Source: Antedon mediterranea
Lineage: Eukaryota > Echinodermata > Crinoidea > Comatulida > Antedonidae
Assembly (NCBI RefSeq): GCF_964355755.1
Contig: NC_092671.1
Location: 13,062,501 to 13,126,500 of the forward strand
Reading direction: 5' to 3'
Length of the DNA: 64,000 bases
A program made the position numbers and the translations under genes. A model generated the notes under the pieces. That model did not search any database. It worked only from the letters and a program-made list of their open reading frames with translations, and had not been told where the DNA came from. Each line of letters begins with the position of its first letter. Position 1 is the stretch's first letter. Shown here in pieces: positions 41,039 through 53,990 of this stretch.

Positions 41039-42789
41039 GCTACAACACACGCATAACATATCTGTAGTTAATACATTACTAAATATTATACAAAGGTTCA
41101 TTCAACATAGACTATCTAACATTAAAAGCGTGGAATGTAATGTTAAAACATAATGTAATGTAAAACATTAATTTAATCAACTTCCTTGGTATAACCATAT
41201 GGAGGAAAGGTATAATGTATTACTGTGTGAAAATATTTTAGCTAAAATAACAAGCCTTAAAAACATATGTAAAATGTAAAAAATATTAGTATTATACGAT
41301 ATTTGTTATTTTTTAGTAACGTATTCCTGTGTGTGAATATAGCTATAGTGGAAAAACTATAATAAAACAGGGGCCTTAGTGATATTAGTCTGTTACTGAA
41401 TATATATATTTCCTAGTTAATGAGTCTAAATATCAGAATAAAATTATCGTTTATGAAAATATCCAACAAAATTATACTATTGGTCAAACACATAAAATGA
41501 AGATACAGAATGCCCATAGTCCTATAATAACAGAACCACAAGCTTAACCATGTCATGTAGCCATTTGTCACATATTGTTCAAATTTGTATGTGTTAAATG
41601 CAAGAACTATGAAATAAACGATAATTTGTGGTAATATAAAAATATTTTAAGAGTTAAAGAAGTTGTATTCAATTGTAAAGTCATCTGTTTTAAATGGATT
41701 AAAAAAAACTAACATAGAAGTGTAAAATATTATTTATTCACAACTTTAAACTACTTTATTACATGTGAGTTACTGGTTACAGTTAATAATTAATATATTT
41801 GTGATTGTTATGCGTAATCATTTATTAGCATATATTTCATGTTGGCTGTTTCTGTCACTCTTGTTGAGTTGTTTTATAGTTAAATGAATAAAGTTACTGT
41901 TGAATAAAGTTACTGTTAAACAAAATACACTATGTTTTGTACTTATTTGCCCACTGTCCTTTAGTAAATATAATCAACATGTTGAATGAAGCATGGTAGT
42001 ATTGAATCCTGTTGGCACTCTTGGACTTCAAAGCACAAAAATAAATTTAAGATTTATAGTATATGAATGTGCATATCAGCCAAAGCATTTTAAATGGAAT
42101 TACACCCAAGGGATATTCAAGCACTGCATTGTGACTACCATGACTTGGCTATCAAATATTGATGAAGAAACATAATAGTAACAATAACGCCTTGTTTCTC
42201 TGCTACTACTTATTTTATTTTCATAATAGAAGTTACACATTACAAATGACACTGTGTCGAAAGCATTCACTTAAAAACAAATTTGGTTAAGTGATGCTAA
42301 CAACATACATTATAAGGAATGTCTGATGAATAAACATGTGGGTTTTAATTGATGGTGGTCTTAAAATGATGCTGGATATATAAAAACAGGCTCTTCATAC
42401 AAAAGTCCATTTGTGGGCCATCAATGACATTACTTGAAAACATATAATAAATGACTTAATTTCTTTAAACAAGAATTTCAATATATTCTATGCATCCATA
42501 TCCATGTATTATCTCACACAAACAAATATTCATTGATTTCATCTAGTATAAAATCGTTTTCCTGTATTGAAGCACTTGATTGAAGTTCAGTCAACAATCG
42601 TATCAAAATAATTATTGAGCTCTTTGATAAAAATTTTTCACTTTGCATAAATTGTGAATTGGTTGTAAAGATGCAATATATAGTATATAAAATGAATGAA
42701 GTGAGAAGTAAGACAATTATTTAACTTTCTAAGTAGAACATTAATCTGTATATTTCAGAATAGATTGCAAATTTACTTTCCTTAATTTC
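41039..42789. other. Convergent 3' region between HSP70 and the aminopeptidase
   Basis: AT-rich with no supported gene. Plus-strand AATAAA signals occur at about 41611 (GAAATAAACG) and in the doublet TGAATAAAGTTACTG at about 41886 and 41902. TTTATT at about 42213 would be an AATAAA for the minus-strand aminopeptidase. Confidence 0.5.
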
Positions 42790-45700
42790 TCAATAAACTT
42801 TGCTTTTGAGCCATTCCTTGATGGCACCCCCTTCACGGCTCAACCACGAAACATGCAGTCGAATATTCTCCAACGATTGTCGGACGGTTCTCGCAGCTGC
42901 TGGAGCAGGATGCTCTTTGAAAAATGTCTCAATTTCTTGCGCTTTCTCCTCGGTTACGAATCCCTCAGTAGTACACTGGAATGAAATTGTAACATCAAAA
43001 TTGACATGTATTCTCTATTGCAATTAAATCCACATTTAGCTTAAGTCAATCCATGGATTAAGGAATAGAAGGATATGCATCAGTTTGAGATCAAAGCTTC
43101 CATGACTCTAGCCTACAGAGCGCGGACCGCTCACAATGTGACAAAATAACCGTCGTTGACAACAAAACGGTTGCGTGCCTAATATATTGTTTACTGCACA
43201 TGCTCAACAACCTTTAACCTTGTTGGCTATGCTTTCGCGCGCATGATTAATATTTTATATTTTAAGCGCTAGCTGCTATGGCGACAAAACTTTATAAGAC
43301 GAATTTATTATAACTTTTCTGAATTCAAATTAAACAATCTCCAAGAAATATTACAAGATTATTAATAAATGTAATTACATGTAAAATTACAAAATCAGCA
43401 AGATACTAGGCCCAGGCCTTATAGGCTTACTAGTAAACCCTGTGATTTGCAGACAATGCCCGACATTGATATAGGCCTAGGTAGGCCTATTGGTAGGCCA
43501 ATCTTAAGTGTAGTAGCTACAATGTGATCTATATTCTCTTCTCGCCTCTTAGCATTCTGTTAACAATGAAACTGCATGAATGCTGACGCGAGTTGCACTC
43601 TCCCTCCTAACATCTGGTTTGAGTGGCATTTTATCTGGCTAGTATTAGGAGAGACTTCCTAGCAAGATGCTTGATTGCTCGCGAATTGCTGACTGTGTTC
43701 ATCATCCTACACTCGTACATGATGATACTCCTCTCTCTATGCCTGCACCCCCTGCGGCTTCTACAGTCTCGGATGCTCTGTCTCCGGCAGTTCTGTAGGC
43801 CATCATGCAACAGTGAGAGCATAACAGAGGGACATGCCCTCTGTATTGTCCTCTCCTCTCAGTTCCATATATAGAACTGAAAATTGAGAATGCACTTCAT
43901 CAGTCACACCTCCACTATCAATTCACATGCATCAGTTGCATGTGGTTGCATAGGTGTTGTATACAGGTAGTGCCAGCTAGGTGGCGAACACAGTCAACAT
44001 TCTCGCCCCTTCGTTATCTCCACAAACATCACACCAGTAGCCACAGCAGAGCTGAAGGTAATGGATACACAAAGCTCGTTGTAACTTGTCTCCCACCGCC
44101 GACTAGTATCTAATCCGGTGCTACACTAGCTATTGTCGGTTTATCCAGGTAAGCTAGGCACGAAATAGACTACACAAACCAACAGTGGTGTTGGTAGTCT
44201 ATGAGTGCTAGCTTACCTGGATAAACGCCCTCCCGCCGTCCCCTCAGACAAGAGGTCTTGCGAAATGATGATGGTGGTTTGTGGTGAGGCTCTCACTTGA
44301 GGCATAGTTCATGGACTATACCATTTGTGGAGAGGGGTGTTCAATGAAAATTTCTACTTTTCGAGGTATATCTCGCTCTTCAAGGAGAAAGGTTGTCATG
44401 GTTAAGCTTGCCTTGCGAAAACGAACGAGTGCTAGAGAGTAGCAGTAGAGTCAGTGGTGACGTATCGCAACTATACATAGCCAGTCAATTCGGATCAGGG
44501 ATTGCAGTTTTCATTCAATTAGGCCCGGTGATTGGATGTCATGTGAATGACATAACCACTAGCCAATCACCAGGCACTACAATTTAAATATAATCACATC
44601 GATAATTAAGGAGATTTATGAAGAAACCACTTCTTAGCCATATATTAAAAACACGTTTGTTGTACGCAAGTACACAGGAACATACATGGTCAAATGCATA
44701 ATTTAATATTCTATAGATTAGCGCAATTTTATGATAATATGATAATTCAAATATAAAAATAATACTTAAAATTTCCGGTCGTCAAAAGTGAACTTTTCGT
44801 AGTCCGATTGTGATGAAATTAAAACAGAATTGTTCAGCAATATATTGTTGATGTCAATTAATCATCGACGCAGACATGTCAATAGAACAATCAGACTGCG
44901 CATACGATTTCTACATGGCTACGTTCTATAGAGGGCCGCGGTTAGAGACACAGAGTTCAATGAGAGTGTTTGTTTGATTGGCAGCAGTGCTTAATATAGG
45001 CAAGCGCGTTGGAAAATCGTTTGATGCATATCCTTCTATTCTTTTATCCATGGTCAATCTCACAAGCTTACTTACTTTTACAAGTCTTGATATAAGGAAT
45101 CCGCCAGTGTAGCGTTCAATTAGCTCAGGCCAACGATCCTGAAGGAACTGCCATGCCATTTCTCGTCCAGTTTTGGAACCAGTCACGCCAACAATTACAA
45201 ACACTGTATCTTGAGACCGTACTTTATCCTGCAACATACAAACAAATGTTGATTTGATGAGTAAGTATATCAAATATTTGTTGTCAATTCATCTTTTAAA
45301 CCATTGATTCTATTTATTTAGGTTTGACAAAATGTTGAATAATCTAAAACTGGTCTTATAGCAGAGTGACATCTTAACACAAAAATAACATGTTTAGGCA
45401 ACTGGATTGGGACTCCCGACCTTGGTGTCTGAAATCTGGTATGTGCATGTGGAGCTCATGGCGCTTTGTGCATTAACAACTATATGTCTGCCTTAACCTG
45501 CCTAACAAGTAATGTCCTCTATTGTCTTACCGACATGGCGAAATCCAAGACCTTCTTAATCAACTGTGGGTCTTTGACTGCTCCTAGTGACCTCATGATA
45601 CGCTCACGTTCTTCATGAAGATCTTGCTTATTGAATAACTATAATCAAATAAATTGTTTGATTAAAAAATGTGGAATTAACAGCATTGCAAAAATTGTTT

Positions 45701-48700
45701 TAACCAACTTTCAACTATTTTCACACTTCCTGTGTAACTTTTTGTGCACTTACTTCCAACATTGCATTGAAATCCTCTTCATTTCCATGTACAAGCACTG
45801 TATTATAAACCTAAATGAAATTTAAACAAGACAAATATTATTCACTTTAGTATTAACAATAGGGAAATAGGGTAATAGTAATACTGTAGTATAAGTACTT
45901 ACTGGGGCTCTGAGATCAGCGGGCAAAATGTTTACATTACTGGCATGATCCTTAAAACGCTTTCTGGCTTCTTCCACAGCGTGCGGATGACCGTTACGTC
46001 CCATGATACGAATAACTAAACTTCTTAACAAGGCATCCAAATGTCCTAGGATAAAGCAATAAATATTCCAAAAATGCATTGTACAAATATCAATACATGC
46101 TATACTTACTAATCATAAAAGTAAATATTTTACATTTTAGGAATCTGATTTACAATAAGTCTATTAACAAAAACATATAAAAGATGCTTTTGATTAAAAT
46201 TTTATCTTATCAAATTGTATTTTAAAGTTATTATTCATGTTATTCCATTATGCAATTGCCTGTGATCTTACCCTCTCCCTCTTTCTTTTCCCATCCAAGT
46301 CTTTCGTAGGTTTTCAAGAACAACTTAGTGACAAAGGTCTGAAGCAGTGTACTGTAGTCAGTGAAGGCTATCAGTGTAGCAAGTGCCCCAAGGTTAGAAG
46401 CAATATCACACCATACAGTGTAGTTAGTCTCAGACTCAAAGGCTTCCATAACTCGCAACGCATCAACCGTACTGGCTGCACCAGCTTTAGCCTGAAAACA
46501 AGTGTATTTAAAAAAAATAATAAAATACTGTTTTTGTGGGTTAAAAAATCATTAAGCTAAATATACAGCATAATAATAGTTCTTTAACTCACACTGTATA
46601 TGTAATTTATCTAAAAAATAAAGTTAAATAACAATTTAAATATATACTTCTCTTTACCAATGCAAATAGATCGCTTTCCAAATTAAGTCTGTCTCTTGGA
46701 GGTAAGGAGCAATCTTTAATACTTGGTATCAAAGCATCCAACATTTCAGATGAGTAATGTGCACGGTAAAAACCAACTGCACCTGGATTTAGCTAAGATA
46801 AAAACAAAACTTTCATAAAAACTGTTTTTATTCACAATGAGTACTATTCGCAATGAGTACTATTTACCATAAGTACTATTCGCAATGAATACTATTCGCA
46901 ATAAATACTATTCGCAATGAATACTATTCACACTGAATACTATTCACAATGAGTACTATTCGCAATGAGTACTATTCGCAATGAGTACTATTCACACTGA
47001 ATACTATTCACAATGAGTACTATTATTCACAATGAATACTATTCACAATGAGCACTATTCGCAATGAGCACTATTCGCAATGAGCACTATTCATAATGAG
47101 TAATATTCGCAATGAGTATTATTCGCAATGAGTACTATTCTCAATGAGTACTATTCGCAATGAGTACTATTCGCACTGAGTACTATTCACACTGAATACT
47201 ATTCACAATGAGTACTATTCACAATGAATACTATTCGCAATGAATACTATTCGCAATGAGCACTATTCGCAATGAGCACTATTCGCAATGAGCACTATTC
47301 GCAATGAGTACTATTCGCAATGAGTACTATTCGCAATGAGTACTATTCGCAATGAGTACTATTCGCAATGAGTACTATTCGCAATGAGTACTATTCGCAA
47401 TGAGTACTATTCGCAATGAGTACTATTCGCAATGAGTACTATTCACAATAAAGACTATTCGCAATAAGTACTATTCGCAATGAATACTATTCACAATGCA
47501 TCCTATTCACAATGAATAGAGTACACATTCTTATATACTGTCTGGTGTTACTCACCTTCACCCATCTTCCTTCTTTCATAAAAACTGTTTTTTCACAATG
47601 AATAGTATTCACAATGCATACTATTCACAATGAGTACTATTCACATTGAATACTATTCACAATGAGTACTATTCGCAATGAGTACTATTTACAATGAGTA
47701 CCATTCACAATGAGCACTATTTACAATAAATACTATTCGCAATGAATACTATTTGCAATGACTGTTCACAATGAGTACTATTCACAATGAATATTATTCG
47801 CAATGAATACTATTCTCACAATGAATACTATTCACAATGAGTACTATTCACAATGCATACTATTCACAATGCATCCTATTCACAATGAATAGAGTACACA
47901 TTCTCATATACTGTCTGGTGTTACTCACCTTCACCCATTTTCCTTCTGGAACATCAAGAGTAACAGAATCTGAAGCTGTGCTTAGAACAAATTTATGAGC
48001 CACTTTTGAAGGATTGTCACTGGTTATGACAGATATTGGTACTTCCCAAAACTTTTCTTCTCCTGCAAGACAATGCCAAAAATGTTAAAAAATTACAACA
48101 CTAGGCCGAAACAATTTGGTTTACAGTCACCCAAACATATTTCCAGAGTGTGAACTCTGATTAGCTTGGACGTAAATTTATATGTGATACCTGATTGTGG
48201 TTGAATTGCATTGAACTTTGACTGAGAGACAGTCAAGACACGAGATGAACCTTCTTGTTTTGAGGTTACTTTAAGAACGGGGAAACCCATCTCTTTTGTC
48301 CATGCATTCATGATACGTCCAACTGGTTTCGATGATGCTTTTTCTAGACTCTCCCAAAGATCTTCGGTGAATGCATTTGAGTATTTGAATTTGGTAAGGT
48401 ACTGATTCAATCCAGTTTTGAAGTCCTGAATGCAATGAAATACTTATTTTTTTATGTGACATGTTAAAACAATTAATGCAATGCAGATTTGTTTTTTAAC
48501 ATGAATATAAAAAAAAGTGCATTATGAATAAGTTATTTATCACTTACATCATCTCCTATATAGTCATGTAACATTCTGATAATAGATGCGCCTTTGCTGT
48601 ATGAGATCAAATCAAAGATTTCATCAATTTCATCAGGATGTCCAACTGGAACCTACACATGATTCAAATTAAGATAAATTAATTGAAAAAGAGTACTTAC

Positions 48701-51638
48701 TACATTTCAAAACCAGTTTAAGAAGTTCAGAATCTCATAAATTTAAAAACACTCAAAACTTATAGATAGAACATGAGATGCGGTTACAGTTTTCAGTTAA
48801 ATGAACAAGGGGCAGTATATGTATATAATATACTTTATAACACTACAACCCACCTTCATTCAGGGACACATTTAATACTGCTACTGTACCTTTTTACCAC
48901 CAACAGATAAAAGTTCACAGCAATGAATCATTATTATAATAGATAATATTATAAAATACATACTTCAATTGGATGACTGTTTTTGAGGGCATCTAAATTA
49001 AGAGCTCTGGTGTAATCTGTTGTAACAAACTGCGTCCATATGTCATACTCAGGAAAACAGTGGTCTACACACAGGTACTCAATCCAGGATGCGAATCCTT
49101 CATTCAACCATAGATGTGTCCACCATTCCTAAAACGAACACAGTATTCAATCAAGTATATTGCATTTATCAATATTCAGTCACATTTATTCAGCAATATA
49201 ATTATTTACATTGTTACAGGGATCTTAATTGTCTGTTGTCGTAAGACCATTTGAAGAAAAAGAATATCAATAAATGTTTATAAATATGTAGCCATAGTTT
49301 TTTTTATATATATTATCATAAGAAAAAATAATTACCATAGTTACAAGGTTTCCAAACCATTGATGAGCAATTTCATGTCCTATATTGAAAATATTAAAAT
49401 CAAAAAGTTTACAAGGATGCGATAACGAAAAGCTGTGTCGCATACTAATAAAGATTGTTTAATAAGAAGTAATGCGTTTACATTCAAATAATGTTAGTTT
49501 GGTATGCAAGAAAAAAAAATGTAATAATAATTACCAACAACTAAAGCAACCCACTGCTTGGCAGATGAGGATGAGTTCTTTGGATCTATTAACAAAGCAG
49601 TTTCTCTAAAAGAGAGAAAGTTTTTAATTATAATATTAATTATCTCATACTATATTGCACATCAGATTTCATTGTGCACTAAAGGTCAGCTTTCAAATAG
49701 TGGGTTAGTATCTTTAGATTTGTGATTTCTCATTGGAGTCCTTATATGTGGAGTAGCTTTACGTTAGAGAGTTGAGTAATTGGTTTGCCCTATTCTGATT
49801 TCATTTTGTACTTTATATAATTGAATTTTTTATATTATTCTTTCCTACCTGTAGGTGACTAGTCCCCAGTTTTCCATGGCACCTGCAGCGAAGTCGGGTA
49901 TAGCAATCAGATCCATTTTTGGAAGTGGATAAGCAATTCCAAAATAGTTATTGTAAAAAGGAAGTGTCTTTACTGCAACCTGTAAAGAAAGATAGTCTTG
50001 ATATACTTTTTGGTAAAATGTGTAAAGAGACTGAACACATTGAGTATTAGACATCTTGGTCTGTACCTGTATATCTATATACAACACATTTTAGCCAATA
50101 TCTGGGTAAAACAAAGAAAATATAAAAATACTCTTGGAAATTTTTCCCCTACCTGCAATGCAAAGTCGCCCTGTTCTTTCTTATTCACTGGTGTATAGAC
50201 TCGCACCAATACACCATCTGACGTAGTATTTTCTACATAATCAAAGTCACCCACTATGAACGCTAGCAGATATGTGGACATAATTGGTGTTCGAGCAAAT
50301 GTTACTTCTCTCAAATTTGCATCGGTGGAGAGTGCTTTATCCTCTATGACATTCTGAAAGAGGTAACAATATTACAAAATACATAGGAATTCAATTAACC
50401 TTTTCATAACACAAAATTGGAAAGCGTTTTATTTTAACATCAATGTAAAACTCACCATGTTTGATAGGGCAACCTTGCTTTTCGGTACTATAAGTTTGAT
50501 ATCAAAAGTTGCTTTTACTGCTGGCTCATCCCAACAAATGAAGGCACGGCGTGCATCAGTAGCCTACAAAAACATGAAGCACTTTTAATATGAAATATGG
50601 TTAAATGAAATTGAATGATTTATTCTAAAAAACAAAATAGAATTATATATGGTATGAGATTAGAGAGTAAGCAAGTACCTCAAATTGAGTAACAGCACAA
50701 ACTCTATCTTCCCCATCAACTTGATACTTGCTTCGATAGAACCCCTTCATCTTATCATTTAATTCACCAACATATTGAAGATGAATTTCTGCAGGTCCAG
50801 GTGGCAAATTGCTTGGAAATTCAAAGGTGACTGTCTCATCATCCACCCTTGGAGTTATTGCACTTGGTATAATATCTAATATTATTATAATATAAAATTG
50901 GTTATAAGCAAGCTTACTGTAGTTTTTTTATTTAACGTAACCATATTTTAACAACTTTTTTCAGTTTCTTACCATTTCCACCTGCCTTGAAGATTACACT
51001 TGAGATTTTTATATCCACAGAATTTAAGGTAACTATTGATGTTTCATTCTTTACCTGAATAAAATAAAAAAAATGTATCCTTGCACATTTATTTAGTGAC
51101 TAACTAAATTCTATTTTGTGTTATCTTATATATAGGCTAGACTAGGCCCTTATAGCCTACTAATTATATTATATTAAGGCCCAAATTATTTATTATCACA
51201 TATATAATTATCAAATTTATTTATTATCATATTACCATAAGATGCCTGGCTATTTGCCGAGTGAGCCTGGGGATATGCCTGTCCTAGCCAGGTTACTACT
51301 ACACTAGACCCAAGCCTAGGCCGCCCTAGAGGCTAGTAGATTTCCAGGCTAGTGTAGTATTAGGGCCTAGGGCCTAGGCCCCTACGCTATTGCCTAGCTA
51401 GGCTAGGACTAGGCTAGATAGTAGTATGCCTAGGCCCTATAGGCTAGCCGGGATAGCTAGGCCTAGCCTAGGCCTAGTTAATAAAATAAGTTAGGCCTAG
51501 AAATTAAACACTCACAACAACAGTTATGACTTCTTTTCCATTGAATGTAAAAGCATCAAGATCTGGTTGAAGTTCAAGGTAATAATTTTCTGGAACAAGA
51601 TCAAGTGCAAGACGATTAAAAGCCTTCTTTTCTGCCAT
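42790..51638 (-). CDS. NPEPPS: Puromycin-sensitive aminopeptidase (M1 zinc metallopeptidase)
   Basis: Cytosolic M1-family aminopeptidase that trims N-terminal residues. Nineteen exons, minus strand: 51638-51516, 51054-50973, 50875-50679, 50563-50456, 50353-50153, 49979-49849, 49605-49535, 49379-49336, 49128-48964, 48652-48548, 48425-48191, 48062-47929, 46792-46658, 46491-46272, 46045-45903, 45810-45754, 45638-45531, 45228-45076, 42975-42790. All are GT-AG and phase-consistent; 865 aa. The substrate motif GAMEN lies at about 270 and the zinc site HEIAH at 306-310 with the third ligand in NEGFA (E329), spacing HExxH-x18-E. A conserved SYSKGAS region follows. The start [10 protein letters not shown] matches the family's MPEKRPFERL. 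The frame extends 38 codons upstream to an ATG at 51752, and the human protein also has an extended form, so the start is not settled. Confidence 0.96.
42976..45075 (-). other. Last aminopeptidase intron with near-end inverted repeats and an embedded GC-richer insert
   Basis: 43038-43082 and 45022-45066 are imperfect reverse complements (shared core AGAATAGAAGGATATGCATC in minus-strand reading, with slight differences at the edges). One lies about 10 bp from the donor, the other about 60 bp from the acceptor. Between them is a GC-richer block (about 43550-44560) with short open frames that I could not assign, and a strong hairpin at 44140-44225. Confidence 0.55.
44140..44225. repeat. Long imperfect hairpin, ~37 bp stem
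   Basis: The arm TTTATCCAGGTAAGCTAG...TAGACTAC...CCAACA pairs with TGTTGGTAGTCTA...CTAGCTTACCTGGATAAA. The terminal loop is about 4 bases, with one asymmetric bulge (ACAAA). Size and shape fit a foldback element or a small-RNA precursor; neither is proven. Confidence 0.75.
46826..47890. repeat. 16 bp minisatellite, about 1.07 kb, in an aminopeptidase intron
   Basis: Dozens of copies of GAGTACTATTCGCAAT, with variants TTCACAAT, AATACT and GAGCACT. It is most homogeneous at 47250-47440 and degenerates toward both ends. It is interrupted at 47516-47600 by a duplicate of the exon 47929-48062 boundary region. Confidence 0.95.
51125..51500. repeat. CCTAGG/GGCCTA-rich low-complexity block
   Basis: Dense short words TAGGCCTAG, CTAGGCCT and GCTAGGC in aminopeptidase intron 1. 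A milder version lies at 33050-33420 in PSMA1 intron 1. No periodic unit was found. Confidence 0.6.
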
Positions 51639-51752
51639 TTTAGAAGCAATACTTCCTCGATTTCTTCTCTCTGAAAATTCACAAGAACACAAGAGGGCGC
51701 ATGGTGCTCGAGCAAGTTGTTCCAGGGTGTAACTCCAAAAACGCGTTAACAA

Positions 51753-52828
51753 ACGCGTCAGCTTTTTCTATTTTAAGTTAATCAGGAGGCAAATTGACTG
51801 GCTCCTATTTTGTTTCAATTTCAATTTTTATTTTAGACAAACTGTCCATATGATAAATAATACAAAGAAAAGAAATACATTGGATTGGATTCTGTAACAA
51901 CCAACATTAACAAAGAATGAAGAAAAGAGGACCAAGAATTATTCATTGACATTTATTCCATCAATATTCAACCAGTATAATACAATTTCTTTTTTTGCTT
52001 TTTATTATTCTGGTAAGAAAACTGTAAATTGATAGCCTCAAATATTCATAAGATTGATGTATTGACTTTATTCGAAATTCTCATGAAACAATATAAAAAT
52101 ATACATAAATACTAATATTTTTAGTTTGATGTAATGCTTACCACAAATCAAGAACAAACACTTCATTTGTAATGGTATGTAGGCCTAATTTTTAAAATAC
52201 AAACCTACACTTTTAGCTAAATTTAGTAGGAAAATGTTAAGCCTTGTTTCAAACTGGATTTACTGGAAATGGTAAAATTAATTATTTCTAGTAGGTTGAA
52301 GGTCATGTTTTACTCAACCCAATAAATTATTATTTCAGTATATCCATATATTCGCATTATTGCTCCATTCACAGGACCCACAAAGCATTAATAAAAATAT
52401 ATTTATTATACATATAATTTTTGGGATACATTTAAAGAACATTAACTAATTTTTTATTTGTGACCATAATTGCTTAATTATACAAAATTAATATAAAAAA
52501 AATACTATTGGCCAGAGGCCTAAAGTTAAGTCAGGCAAGGTGCCCGAAGAGGAGTATGCTTTAATGCATTTTTTATTTTTATCATAACATAATTGAAGTT
52601 GTTTACAATTTAAAACATCATAATACATTTTCAAAACTAGGCTTAGTGTCAATACTAATAAATAATTCATTTATTTATTTAGTATAAATATGTAACTAAT
52701 GAATGTAAACATAAATAATGTAATTATTGAGCAATGATTATTGTATCTTTAAAACAAAAATATTAGTGATCTAAAAAGGTGTCTGAATTAATGTGAAATA
52801 TTTTTTTCACTCAATTAACATGACCTAA
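51753..52828. other. Intergenic sequence upstream of the aminopeptidase
   Basis: AT-rich, with no supported gene. It should contain the aminopeptidase promoter on the minus strand, but no TATA element stands out. Confidence 0.35.
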
Positions 52829-53726
52829 AATATTGATGGGCATATGTATCTCTTCACCTGACGACGCTCATCTGCTGCAAGAGGATCTGGATTCTCTTGT
52901 GGGATGGGCTGAGACATGGAAACTTTCTTTAAAAATAAGCAAATGTAAATCTTTGTGTATCACTCTGAAAACAAAGCCTATTATAACCAAATACAAGTTG
53001 AATGATCAGGAATTAGATTGTGTTAATTCTCAAAGGGATTTAGGAGTTTTAATTGATAGTAAGTTAAATGTTTGTTTACATGTTAATTATGTTGTATCTA
53101 AGGCAAATAGAATGCTGGGTTTGTTATGGAGGAACTGTAGATTCATGGGCAATGGTGGAGCATTAATATCATTGTACCGTTCAGTCGTGCGCCCCCACCT
53201 GGAATACTGTTCAGTCATTTTTAATTCAATTTCTTGTACTCAATCTCAGCGTATTTATAATGTTCAGAACAAATTCATTAGATTCCTTACTCGCACTTGT
53301 CCTAATTTTTATGTTTCTCTTTTTTCTCTTGAAAATCGTAGAGTTGTTTTTAATATGGTTTTTTTATACAACTCATTCAATTCCGTTTATGATTGTCCTC
53401 TTGTTGCTTTGTTTAAGTTGAATACACCAACTCGTACTCGCAGCAAGTGTTTGCTTCACGTTCCTTGTGGTCGTGTTGAATGCACAAAACGAGGTATTTT
53501 ATTTAATAGGTTACTTGTTACTTGTTTGGATATTGATTTATTTTATGATAGTTTAAATGTATTTAAGGGTAAAATTGTTAAATGTCTTTAATGTTGTGAT
53601 CTTTGTTTATGTTTTTGTTGTTTATTTGAATATATTTTATAGTTTATTATGTTTAGATTCAACCTGTTAGTGGCGGTTTCATCGCTGTTGGTTGACAACT
53701 GAATAAAATAAAAAATAAAATAATAC
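52829..53726 (+). mobile_element. 5'-truncated non-LTR retrotransposon (LINE)
   Basis: The element starts inside the reverse-transcriptase coding region, runs through the RT stop at 53591 and a ~75 bp 3'UTR (GTGGCGGTTTCATCGCTGTT), and ends in an AATAAAAT-type short-repeat tail at about 53700-53726. Truncation from the 5' end plus a simple-repeat tail is the usual LINE pattern. Target-site duplications were not resolved. Confidence 0.85.
52833..53591 (+). pseudogene. Reverse transcriptase C-terminal fragment (jockey/CR1-type LINE)
   Basis: An open frame of 252 codons that starts next to where the catalytic YADD box would lie. Visible motifs: ISSPDDAHLLQEDLDSLVGW, WKLSLKISKCKSLCI, QRDLGVLIDSKL, the thumb-region SVVRPHLEYCSVIFNS, and IYNVQNKFIRFLTRTCP. 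Endonuclease, the palm YADD and everything upstream are missing, so it cannot be active. The intact frame suggests a fairly recent insertion. It sits between the aminopeptidase and TPGS1. Confidence 0.9.
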
Positions 53727-53990
53727 TGTAAGCCGTAACTAAATCAATGTTGGACCAGCTTGTTAAGTCATTTAGCAAGTTTAAAGAAAATATGAAGACA
53801 CCTCTCAGACCTATCTCAGTGAACATATTCAATGATAACATTGCCGGTCAGTTACATAAGCTTTAATTATCGAAGTGGTTTTATCTGTGAAGAAAAAATA
53901 TAATATTTATAGGATTTAAGAAGTACCTGTACATTATTTTTTACTGCTTTCAATTTGTGCATATTTTATTTTTTTTTGCATATTCCAAAA

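Noticed and set aside
43670-43874. Gag-like or gene fragment in the GC-richer block of the last aminopeptidase intron
   Set aside because: Only short frames of about 40-80 codons, with no recognisable motif.
44926-45075. Aminopeptidase exon reading on past 45076 as an alternative C-terminus
   Set aside because: The frame continues, but the sequence ([20 protein letters not shown]) does not match the family, whereas the 42790-42975 exon does. The donor at 45075 is good; an alternative end cannot be fully excluded.
46826-47890. CRISPR-like array
   Set aside because: 16 bp units without unique spacers, in a eukaryotic intron; a minisatellite.
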